Assembly: GCA_900314635.1 (NCBI GenBank)
Contig: OMVY01000002.1
Coordinates: 1-64,000 of the forward strand
DNA: 64,000 nucleotides
Direction of reading: 5' to 3'
From: an uncultured Methanobrevibacter sp.
GTDB lineage: Archaea > Methanobacteriota > Methanobacteria > Methanobacteriales > Methanobacteriaceae
Shown here in pieces: positions 56,619 to 64,000 of the stretch. The notes beneath the pieces are model-generated. The model was given only the letters and a program-made list of their open reading frames with translations. It did not search any database and had not been told where the DNA came from. The position numbers were made by a program, and so were the translations under genes. Numbering within the stretch: the first letter of the stretch is position 1; every line of letters begins with the position of its first letter.

Positions 56619-57725
56619 TTAAAATCTGTTACCGCAACGGGTACAGAAATTGTCTTTTTCTCCAACAATGCCTCCGCATTTAGAGCATTTTATCTCAGGA
56701 ATTAATCGAGACCCACAGTTTGTACAGAAATTATCCTCCCCGCCATGAATGGAATTGCAGCTGCTGCAGAATTTGCGGCCGGTGAAAACCTTTCTTGCGG
56801 AAGTATGAGAATCATTTGAATGATCTAAAGAAGCACCGGACTCATTAGAAAGATTTGGAGAAGTGACAGATTCAACATTAGCCTGAGCAGCCCCAGATTT
56901 CTTTGATGAACGTAAAAAATCATCAGATAAAATAGGAGCGCTGTAGAAATCAGTTTTATTTTCAATAGCGACAATCATTTCGTTCATTGCGTTTATCCTT
57001 TTCGCATCAGCAGGGTGTGTTGAGAAGAAATCGAAGTCATTGGAGTTTTGAGCGCTCATCTTTCTCCAGAAGTCAGGGATTCCATCAATGTTATAACCTG
57101 CCAGGTGAATTAAAGTAATTCCCAATTTATCTGCTTCCAATTCTTGGTCACGTCCATGAGGCTGTAATAAAAGATATTCAGATGAAATATCTGCAATATT
57201 CGCAGCATCGAATGCCAAAGCGCCTATTTCACCAAGACCAAAGAGGCTGAGGCCCAATGCTCCGACTCTTGCAATATTAGTAAGGGTTTCCTTTCTTTGC
57301 CTTTCACTAAATTTAGTTCGAGTATGATCTAAAAGAGCATGTGACATTTCATGGCCCATGATAAATGCCAGAGACTCTTCGTTGTCAGCTATTGATAATA
57401 TACCAGAATAGATTACAATCTTGCCTCCAGGCATGCAGAATGCATTTGCCACATTGCTTGCAACAAGGTGAACCTCCCATTCATAGTAATCCTGAACATA
57501 ATCATATCTTCCAATCTTCTGCAAATAACTGCCAACAGTATTGATCAATCTTATTGCAACGCTTCTGACCAATTGTCCCTGAGGAGTGTCATCCAAAATC
57601 TGAGTCTTTTGAAGCATTGAGTAATACTCTGCATTGCATTGCGCAAGGAATTGGTCATCATTTATAGTATCCAAATGTTTCTTTCCAGTAAATGGATTCA
57701 ACGGACTTCTATCATCTTTTGCCAT
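56619..57725 (-). CDS. M48-type metalloprotease with C-terminal zinc ribbons
   Basis: 368 residues. Zinc protease motif HEMSH at residues 125-129, third ligand in ELEAD near 195-199, and an upstream CMPGGKIVIYSGIL typical of M48 (HtpX/Oma1-like) enzymes. No strong transmembrane helix, unlike HtpX. The last 60 residues hold two zinc ribbons (KFCSSCNSIHGG...FCTNCGSRL and KCSKCGGIVGE...FCTRCGNRF), an unusual fusion that may recruit substrates. ATG behind AAGGGGGCATTAA. Upstream neighbours encode membrane proteins, one also with twin zinc ribbons. Confidence 0.85.
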   Translation of the reverse strand: MAKDDRSPLNPFTGKKHLDTINDDQFLAQCNAEYYSMLQKTQILDDTPQGQLVRSVAIRLINTVGSYLQKIGRYDYVQDYYEWEVHLVASNVANAFCMPGGKIVIYSGILSIADNEESLAFIMGHEMSHALLDHTRTKFSERQRKETLTNIARVGALGLSLFGLGEIGALAFDAANIADISSEYLLLQPHGRDQELEADKLGITLIHLAGYNIDGIPDFWRKMSAQNSNDFDFFSTHPADAKRINAMNEMIVAIENKTDFYSAPILSDDFLRSSKKSGAAQANVESVTSPNLSNESGASLDHSNDSHTSARKVFTGRKFCSSCNSIHGGEDNFCTNCGSRLIPEIKCSKCGGIVGEKDNFCTRCGNRF

Positions 57726-57748
57726 TTAATGCCCCCTTGTTAAATTTA

Positions 57749-58228
57749 TTAACTAATATCAATAATAGTCTCTCTAGTTCCCACATAATTCATATCTGAA
57801 GTATTGAATTTGTAATTCGCACTGCAAATCTTGTTTCCATACATGTCAAAAACATCCAGGTTGCAATGATCCACATCAAGCTTTTTGTTTTTAGATTCAT
57901 ATTGTGCCAGCTTGAAATCTTTTCCTTCATTTGTTGATGATAATGCAAAGACATGATCATCTTCTGCAAGAACCGTGCCGTTTTCATCTGTAAAATTAGC
58001 CATGACATGATAGTCCGTATACTCCTTAAAACCACTCAATGACGCTTTAACTGTATATGTGTAAAAGTCATACTCCTCCTGACTGCCAATATCATATACG
58101 ATATTATGCCCATAGCTGATGTTTTGATTTAAATCATAGATGTGTGGAGTAAAACAAAAATATAATCCCGCAACAGCTATGATGACAATCAATGCAAGTA
58201 TGATTTTGAATAATTTATTACGGTCCAT
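57749..58228 (-). CDS. Membrane-anchored beta-domain protein (159 aa)
   Basis: 159 residues. N-terminal anchor FKIILALIVIIAVAGLYFCF. The rest is a beta-sandwich-like outer domain: YTYTVKASLSGFKEYTDYHV, ANFTDENGTVLAEDDHVFA, LDVFDMYGNKICSANYKF. This resembles FxLYD-type domains of surface proteins, by pattern only. It lies 23 bp upstream of the M48 protease gene, so they are probably cotranscribed. Confidence 0.7.
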   Translation of the reverse strand: MDRNKLFKIILALIVIIAVAGLYFCFTPHIYDLNQNISYGHNIVYDIGSQEEYDFYTYTVKASLSGFKEYTDYHVMANFTDENGTVLAEDDHVFALSSTNEGKDFKLAQYESKNKKLDVDHCNLDVFDMYGNKICSANYKFNTSDMNYVGTRETIIDIS

Positions 58229-58341
58229 AAAATCACCTAAAATAAAGATAAGTTATAATATAACCGAAAATGGATATGAAATAACTTAAATCATTTTAAA
58301 TTTTATTTTTTCACAATTGATTGAAATGAAAGATAATTTAA

Positions 58342-59607
58342 TCAAATATCAACAGATTCCGGGAAATTTTCAGTAATGACTTCAGTAAACAACTCCAATA
58401 TTTTACTTGGAGAAATTTCACTTATCTCATCGCCGGAAATAACTGCATTATCAGGTATCTGACCGTTAGAACTAACATATGCATTGACATCTCTTGCAAC
58501 AGCCATATAATCCTGTTTTGATACTGATTGACTTGAATCATCACCTGACGGACTGGATGCTGAAGCAACTTGAGGGATTTCCATGGATCCGCTTGTGGAA
58601 CCAGATATGTATTCAGCAAATATTGCTATGCATTGGGATTGTGAAAAGTCATTTCCCTCAAATTCTATAGAGGAAAATCCATATCCAGTGGATTTCACTT
58701 TTCTTGCAAGTTCTGGAACATCAGACATGTCTATTTCATTTGACATCTCTTCAGATTGATTGTTTTCATCTGAAATATTTCCATCATCTTCTTCATCAGC
58801 AGTTGTACTGTCTGTTGACTCATTTAAATAAGTTTGATTATCCAAGATTTCTCTAAAATCTGAAGAATCGCTTTTAGAGGATTCCTCTGATTTGGTATCA
58901 GAAGAAACTGACTTGGAAGACTTATCGGATTTAGAATCATAAGAAACTGACTTGGAAGACTTATCGGAATTGTAATCTAAAAAGGTATTCTTAGAATCAT
59001 TATTATCATTTGAGTTAATCTCTTTGGAATGATTCTCAACAGATTCTACAGATTTATTTGTTTTATTGATTATAGCATTATTATTGGAATCTGAAGTTTT
59101 CTTTTTAGTGGCATTCTTGTTCTTATCAGTAGAATTATTCTTATTCTTATCTGATGTTTTGTTTTTATCTGTATCATTCAATGTTTTATTAGTCTCATTA
59201 ACTGATTCGTTGGTGTCATTTACATCATCCACTTGAATGTTGTCTTGATTAGTATCATTAACAAGTGGGAAAAATGAAAATCCATCATCGCTTCCGCCGG
59301 TATTTGAAGAAGCATTATTATAGAGAGCTATTCCTGTTACTGCTCCAATAGCTAGAACTAGAATTATTGCAGCAATAATCAAGGATTTGTATTTATCAAA
59401 AAATGGTGCATTCTGATTATCAATCACATCTCGTCTGAATGAACTTACAGGACTCAGGCTGGCTCCGCATTCCCTGCAGAACTTAGTATCGTGCTTGTTA
59501 TGAGCCCCGCATTCAGGACAGATTCTTGAAGCATTTAATTGAAAACCACAATTCCTGCAATATTTTTCACCATCAGGGTTGTTGGTGTGACATTTCGGAC
59601 ATAACAT
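58342..59607 (-). CDS. Twin zinc-ribbon membrane protein with PMBR-like end
   Basis: 421 residues from ATG 59607, behind GGAGGGGTAGAG; an ATG 39 bp upstream is rejected. Two zinc ribbons at residues 1-52 (LCPKCHTNNPDG...YCRNCG and ICPECGAHN...FCRECGASL), one transmembrane helix (SLIIAAIILVLAIGAVTGIA, about 75-95), then about 180 residues of Asn/Lys/Ser/Asp/Thr low complexity, with a DNA-level repeat (KSDKSSKSVS). The C-terminal 130 residues contain two pseudomurein-binding-like repeats (VARDVNAYVSSNGQIPDNAV). Likely a cytoplasm-to-wall spanning protein. Confidence 0.75.
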   Translation of the reverse strand: MLCPKCHTNNPDGEKYCRNCGFQLNASRICPECGAHNKHDTKFCRECGASLSPVSSFRRDVIDNQNAPFFDKYKSLIIAAIILVLAIGAVTGIALYNNASSNTGGSDDGFSFFPLVNDTNQDNIQVDDVNDTNESVNETNKTLNDTDKNKTSDKNKNNSTDKNKNATKKKTSDSNNNAIINKTNKSVESVENHSKEINSNDNNDSKNTFLDYNSDKSSKSVSYDSKSDKSSKSVSSDTKSEESSKSDSSDFREILDNQTYLNESTDSTTADEEDDGNISDENNQSEEMSNEIDMSDVPELARKVKSTGYGFSSIEFEGNDFSQSQCIAIFAEYISGSTSGSMEIPQVASASSPSGDDSSQSVSKQDYMAVARDVNAYVSSNGQIPDNAVISGDEISEISPSKILELFTEVITENFPESVDI

Positions 59608-59912
59608 CTCTACCCCTCCTTGTATTAAATGAATTAGAATATTCATTTCCTAATATTATTTTATTTTTCAATATTTAAATATATGCATTCCATTTTTTTA
59701 CTAGATTCATGATAAAAAAAGAAAAACCAAATATTGTGAATTTTTAAAGATGTGAAAAACTAAAAAAAAGACAATTATGGATAAAAAAAATATTAAAAAA
59801 ATAAAAAAACATCTGTAAAATAAAAAATATTAAAAAAATATTTGAAAAATTTAAAAAAAAAGAAATTTAATTAAAAATTAAAAAAAAGTAATAAAAAATA
59901 GCTAAAAGCTAT
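59608..59912. other. A-rich spacer
   Basis: Mostly A-runs with AAATATTAAAAAAATA-type repeats. No ORF; promoter of the zinc-ribbon gene near 59640-59680. Confidence 0.5.
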
Positions 59913-61040
59913 TTATTCTTCTGAAGCCTCTTGTGCTTTTAACTCTTCACAGAGTTCAACTGCTTTTTTAGCAGCTTCTTCCATTGAAATTTCAAATGGA
60001 ATTCCAGCTTCTTCAAGTAGCCTCTGACCTTCTTCCTCGTTGGTTCCAGTTAATCGAATTACCATGTGGACTTTGCGTTTGGAACTCTCTAAAGCTGCAA
60101 TAACTCCTTTAGCTACATCGTCAGCTCTTGTAATTCCGCCTAAAACATTCATGAAGACCACTTTAACTGGAGAATAGTTTAAAACAAGGTCCAAAGCCAT
60201 TTTAATTGATTCTTCAGAAGCTCCGCCACCAATATCCAGGAAAGTAGCAGGCTTGCCTCCATACAAGGTAATCATATCCATACCAGTCAATGTCAGACCT
60301 GCACCATTTCCAATAACCGCGATGTCACCAGGAAGCTTGACAAATGCAAAATCCTTCTTTTTGAAGTTGTTGCGTTCCATTTCATCCTTGTGACGGAACA
60401 AAGCGTCATTTTCTATTTCAAGTTTTGCATCAGCTGCAATCAATCCCTGATCGGTTAAAGCCAGAGGGTTGATTTCAGCAACTTCACAATCATACTTGTC
60501 ATAGATATTATAAAGCTTCCATATTATATCTCCGATAGGAGAAATTAAATCTGAGCCCACTCCCATTTTACGAGCGATTTCACGAGCCTCATATGGGAAG
60601 AACTCTTTTAATGGATTTACATGATATCTGATAATCTTTTCAGGAGAAGTTTTTGCAAGTTCCTCGATTTCCATACCACCTTCAGCACTAGCCATGATAA
60701 TAGGCCTCTTATTAGCCCTGTCATTGGAAACGCTGATGAAGAATTCTCTTTGAATATCTGCTTTTTCTTCAATAAGCAGGTGTTTTACTTTTTCTCCCTT
60801 AATCTCAAGATTCAATAGGGTGTCAGCTACTTCAAACGCTTCACCAGGATTTTCTGCAAACTTGATTCCTCCGGCTTTTCCTCTTCCGCCGGTTAAAACT
60901 TGAGATTTTAAAACTATTGGCTTTCCAAACTCAGAAGAAGCTTGCATTGCCTCTTCTGGAGAATAAACAACAACTCCTTGTAATGTTTTAATTCCTTCCT
61001 TTCTAAAAATTCTTTTTGCACTATGTTCAAAAAACTTCAT
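59913..61040 (-). CDS. sucC: Succinyl-CoA synthetase beta subunit (ADP-forming)
   Basis: 375 residues from ATG 61040 (KFFEHSAKRIFRKEGI is the usual start); a GTG three codons upstream is possible. ATP-grasp N-terminal part (PIVLKSQVLTGGRGKAGGIK near 42) and a ligase domain with FLDIGGGASEESIKMALDL and VFMNVLGGITRADDVA. With SucD it interconverts succinyl-CoA and succinate in the incomplete reductive TCA cycle of methanogens. The kor genes that follow the same pathway lie 405 bp upstream on the same strand. Acidic tail. Confidence 0.95.
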   Translation of the reverse strand: MKFFEHSAKRIFRKEGIKTLQGVVVYSPEEAMQASSEFGKPIVLKSQVLTGGRGKAGGIKFAENPGEAFEVADTLLNLEIKGEKVKHLLIEEKADIQREFFISVSNDRANKRPIIMASAEGGMEIEELAKTSPEKIIRYHVNPLKEFFPYEAREIARKMGVGSDLISPIGDIIWKLYNIYDKYDCEVAEINPLALTDQGLIAADAKLEIENDALFRHKDEMERNNFKKKDFAFVKLPGDIAVIGNGAGLTLTGMDMITLYGGKPATFLDIGGGASEESIKMALDLVLNYSPVKVVFMNVLGGITRADDVAKGVIAALESSKRKVHMVIRLTGTNEEEGQRLLEEAGIPFEISMEEAAKKAVELCEELKAQEASEE

Positions 61041-61445
61041 TTTACTCACTTACCAAGTATTTAAAGTAATAATTTTTATTAAGTAATAAATTAAGGATCA
61101 ATAAAAAGTCCATCGGTTAAGGATAATTAATTATCAATAACCATTAATTTTTATAGATTATTTAAACATCTACATAATTATACATTTAATATATTTATCA
61201 TTACTTATTATTAAAAGTAATTATAAAACGTTTAAAATTTATTACTTTTTATAACAAAATCCTGGTAGAAAATATTGCATAAAACTGAAAGGTTAAAAAA
61301 AGAATCAAAGAAGAAAAAATCAAATCCATCATCGTAAAAAAAAATAAAAACGAATTGTAAAAAAACAATTTATAAAAAAAATAAAAAACCAGCAATAAAA
61401 AAAAGTTGTAAAAAAAAATAAAAAAAATAAAAAATAGGTTAAATC
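61041..61445. other. Spacer between korC and sucC
   Basis: A/T-rich, with A-runs near 61340-61430. A likely sucC promoter (TTATAATTACTTT region on the minus strand) near 61210-61225. No ORF. Confidence 0.5.
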
Positions 61446-61994
61446 TTATTCAATAAGACCATAACCCGCTTCAAATGCTTGAATATTCTTATCTTCAGTA
61501 CCCTTAGGCACACTGTCCAGAATAGCTTCCTTAGCTGCTTCAACAGATACTACGCCAGTTGCTTTGACAATCGCACCCATCATGACAATATTTGCCACGA
61601 CTCTCAAACCGATTACGTCAGTAGCTGTTCGGGTAGCTGGTGCTCTAAACAATTTAATCTTTTTATCCGCAACGAAGTCCGCGATATCATCTTCATTGAC
61701 AAGATCAGGGTCTATGATTAAAATGCCCTCCTCCTTTAAATCATCCTTATATTTCATTAAAGCAGTCTGAGACATTGCAATGAATATGTCAGGGGCTTGG
61801 ACTTTAGGATAATCAATAGGCTCGTCGCTGATGACGACTTCTGTTTTACTAGCTCCACCACGAGCTTCAGGACCATAAGACTGAGTTTGAACCGCATTTT
61901 TTCCATCAAAAAGGGATGCTGCCTTTCCAATAACAATACCGGTCATGATGACTCCCTGACCACCAAAACCGCCTATTCTAACTTCCTGTCTCAT
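61446..61994 (-). CDS. korC: 2-oxoglutarate:ferredoxin oxidoreductase gamma subunit
   Basis: 182 residues. The opening RIGGFGGQGVIMTGIVIGKA and QTQSYGPEARGGASKTEVVI near 38 are signature motifs of the gamma subunit of 2-oxoacid oxidoreductases. Its ATG overlaps the korB stop by one base (TAATG), so translation is coupled. Part of the complex that makes 2-oxoglutarate from succinyl-CoA and CO2 using ferredoxin. Confidence 0.95.
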   Translation of the reverse strand: MRQEVRIGGFGGQGVIMTGIVIGKAASLFDGKNAVQTQSYGPEARGGASKTEVVISDEPIDYPKVQAPDIFIAMSQTALMKYKDDLKEEGILIIDPDLVNEDDIADFVADKKIKLFRAPATRTATDVIGLRVVANIVMMGAIVKATGVVSVEAAKEAILDSVPKGTEDKNIQAFEAGYGLIE

Positions 61995-62854
61995 TAGAAT
62001 TCCTCCCAGAATGCTGATTTAATAGCCAGTCCACCATCATAGTTTTCGTTGACCAAATCTTCCTCATTATCACACAATTCCTTATGAGGCCTGTTTGCAA
62101 ATTCACCAACTATGATTTTGCCGATAAGCTCCTCTTCAGACATTTTTTCAGATCGTCTTTTAGTAACGCTGTTTGCTTTAAGATAGTCCATGCCTAAAAC
62201 AGGAGTTTTAAGCTTGTTCTTACGACCATAATAAGTAGGACATTGGGAAACAGCTTCAATAAATGAGAATCCCTTGTTTTCCAAACCTTTTGTGATTGCC
62301 TTTGCAAGCTGCATAGGGTGAGCTGTTGTCCATCTTGCAACATAAGAAGCACCGGCAGCTGTAACAAGACTTGCAAGGTCGAATGGAACATCACGGGAAC
62401 CATAAGGAGCGGTTGTTCCGAAACTGCCTTTAGGAGAAGTAGGGCTGATTTGACCACCGGTCATTCCATAAATATTGTTATTTATGCAGATTACAGTAAG
62501 GTCAATGTTTCTTCTTGCCGCATGAATCAAATGATTTCCTCCAATGGAAGCAGCATCACCGTCTCCAGTGAAAACAACAACATCCTGATTAGGATTTCCC
62601 ACTTTTAATCCTGTTGCAAAGCTTAATGCCCTGCCGTGAGTAGTGTGGAGGGAATCGCATTTAACATAACCAGGGATTCTTGAGGAACAGCCGATTCCGG
62701 AAACCATAGAAACATTATCAAAATCAACATCAGAGCCTTCGAGACCTTTAAAGAATGCATTCATGACAATACCGTTTCCGCAGCCAGGACAAAAGATATG
62801 AGGCAGTCTGTCTTCTCTTAAATATTTTTTATAAGGGTTTTCTTTAACAGCCAT
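61994..62854 (-). CDS. korB: 2-oxoglutarate:ferredoxin oxidoreductase beta subunit
   Basis: 286 residues. CPGCGNGIVMNAFFKGL near residue 22, thiamine diphosphate site VVFTGDGDAASIGGNHLIHA near 93 with INNNIYGMTGGQISPTSP near 125. Binds TPP and a 4Fe-4S cluster. Starts 2 bp after korA. ATG behind GGAGGACTGAAC. Confidence 0.96.
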   Translation of the reverse strand: MAVKENPYKKYLREDRLPHIFCPGCGNGIVMNAFFKGLEGSDVDFDNVSMVSGIGCSSRIPGYVKCDSLHTTHGRALSFATGLKVGNPNQDVVVFTGDGDAASIGGNHLIHAARRNIDLTVICINNNIYGMTGGQISPTSPKGSFGTTAPYGSRDVPFDLASLVTAAGASYVARWTTAHPMQLAKAITKGLENKGFSFIEAVSQCPTYYGRKNKLKTPVLGMDYLKANSVTKRRSEKMSEEELIGKIIVGEFANRPHKELCDNEEDLVNENYDGGLAIKSAFWEEF

Positions 62855-62856
62855 GT

Positions 62857-64000
62857 TCAGTCCTCCTTTTTAGATGCAACTTCCTTGATTTTCTCAAGTA
62901 TTTCTTCCGGAGTGTGCAGGACTCCTCCGATTTTTCCAATCAGATGCACATTTGCATCCTTTCCAGCAACTCTTTCAAGCTCATGAACCATTTGTCCCAG
63001 ATTCATCTCAGGCATGATGAAATCAGTTGCATTTTCAGCCAGTTTGGAGATTTCCTCATCAGGGAACGGCCATGGAGTGTCTATCTTCAAGGATCCTACC
63101 TTGATTCCTTCTTCACGTGCCTCCTTGACTGCTGTTAAAACAGAACGGTATGGAGAACCATAGGATACAACGACAATTTCAGCATCATCGCAGAACTCTT
63201 CCTTGTAAGAGCAGATTTTATCCTTGTTTTTCAAAATCTTATCACATAATCTTTCAACAAGATCAGTATGAGTTTCAGCATCATTGGTATCAGGGTATCC
63301 CCTCTTGTCATGTGTCAAACCGGTTACATGGACATTAAAACCATCTCCAAAAGCAGGCATTGGTGTGACGCCGTTTTCAGGAGCATCATAAGGAAGATAT
63401 TGTTCCCCTTCCTCCAATTCAGGTCTGACTCTCTTTACAATATCTACTGAATCAGGAATGATGAGCTTTTCCCTCATATGGCCGACAACCTCATCAGACA
63501 TTACCAAAACAGGAACACGGTATTCTTCAGCCAGATTAAATGCCTTGATGGTGAAATCAAAGAATTCTTGAACTGAAGATGGAGATAATGCTATGGTTTC
63601 ATAATCTCCGTGTGAACCCCAGCGTGCCTGCATCATGTCTGATTGTGAACTCATTGTAGGCTGTCCTGTTGAAGGAGATCCTCTTTGAACATTTATAATA
63701 ACTATTGGAGTCTCTGTTATAACACCGTATCCGATATTTTCCTGCATTAAAGAAATACCTGGTCCGGATGTTGCTGTCATTGATTTGACTCCGCTCCAGC
63801 TAGCACCTATGATTGCTCCAGCTGAAGCAATTTCATCTTCCATCTGAACAAATGAACCTCCGTTTTTAGGAAGCAATACAGACATGTTTTCTGCAATTTC
63901 AGTAGAAGGAGTAATAGGATAACCTGCGAAGAACCTGCATCCTGCAGCTATTGCTCCAAGGGCGCAAGCCTCATTTCCCAAGACAAAACGTTCTTCAACC
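62857..64000 (-). CDS. korA: 2-oxoglutarate:ferredoxin oxidoreductase alpha subunit, 5' end outside window
   Basis: At least 380 residues are visible. FFAGYPITPSTEIAE near the start, TATSGPGISLMQENIGYGV and VQRGSPSTGQPTMSSQSDM are diagnostic of KorA. The frame continues through the window edge: codons before 63981 read VEERFVL, as in longer homologues, so the TTG at 63981 is not the true start. korD is expected beyond the edge. Confidence 0.95.
   Translation of the reverse strand, partial: VEERFVLGNEACALGAIAAGCRFFAGYPITPSTEIAENMSVLLPKNGGSFVQMEDEIASAGAIIGASWSGVKSMTATSGPGISLMQENIGYGVITETPIVIINVQRGSPSTGQPTMSSQSDMMQARWGSHGDYETIALSPSSVQEFFDFTIKAFNLAEEYRVPVLVMSDEVVGHMREKLIIPDSVDIVKRVRPELEEGEQYLPYDAPENGVTPMPAFGDGFNVHVTGLTHDKRGYPDTNDAETHTDLVERLCDKILKNKDKICSYKEEFCDDAEIVVVSYGSPYRSVLTAVKEAREEGIKVGSLKIDTPWPFPDEEISKLAENATDFIMPEMNLGQMVHELERVAGKDANVHLIGKIGGVLHTPEEILEKIKEVASKKED

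Overview
The window is AT-rich archaeal chromosome from a methanogen of the Methanobacteriaceae, most likely Methanobrevibacter or a close relative. The evidence is archaeal RNA polymerase and translation genes, a TFB, F420-dependent NADP reductase, tRNA-wybutosine synthase Taw1, archaeal-type pgk and tpiA, 2-oxoglutarate:ferredoxin oxidoreductase, and pseudomurein-binding-type repeats in surface proteins. Genes are separated by long A/T-rich spacers. No rRNA, IS element, prophage or CRISPR array was seen.

Layout. 0-9 kb: metabolic genes (moaB-like, pyrE, PRC-barrel, ABM-domain protein, npdG), two winged-helix regulators, a sodium:solute symporter with a 39-residue partner, then a PaaK-type ligase and an ACT protein. 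9.5-14.4 kb: carB and carA. 14.8-19.1 kb: a distinctive all-minus-strand block of small unfamiliar proteins around a canonical TFB. It holds a duplicated intergenic element with an identical promoter core, three copies of a 23-nt GTTGTAACG box, and a three-way-junction RNA-like structure. 19.1-25.3 kb: uncharacterised membrane, zinc-ribbon and coiled-coil proteins, a PMBR-type envelope protein, RimI and UPF0146. 25.6-28.6 kb: a Ca2+-ATPase-like pump followed by a 40-residue membrane peptide. 29-45.4 kb (minus): tRNA-Ser and the transcription/translation cluster, read in order rpoH-rpoB-rpoA1-rpoA2-rpl30e-nusA-rps12-rps7-fusA-tuf-rps10, interrupted by a 0.5-kb and a 1-kb spacer; the 1-kb one carries a 34-codon ORF behind an ideal Shine-Dalgarno. 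45.7-46.5 kb: five tRNAs (Lys, Asp, Tyr, Pro, Thr). 46.7-56.5 kb: thiM-thiE, metY with twin operator-like palindromes, a secreted nuclease, tpiA-pgk, Taw1 and small membrane-anchored proteins. 56.6-59.6 kb: an M48 protease and zinc-ribbon membrane proteins. 59.9-64 kb: sucC and korC-korB-korA, with korA running off the window edge.

Most genes are ordinary housekeeping functions. The most unusual material is the non-coding architecture of 14.8-19.1 kb, the unannotated small proteins (34, 39, 40 and 54 residues), and paired palindromes at metY and npdG. All calls come from reading the sequence; no database search was run.
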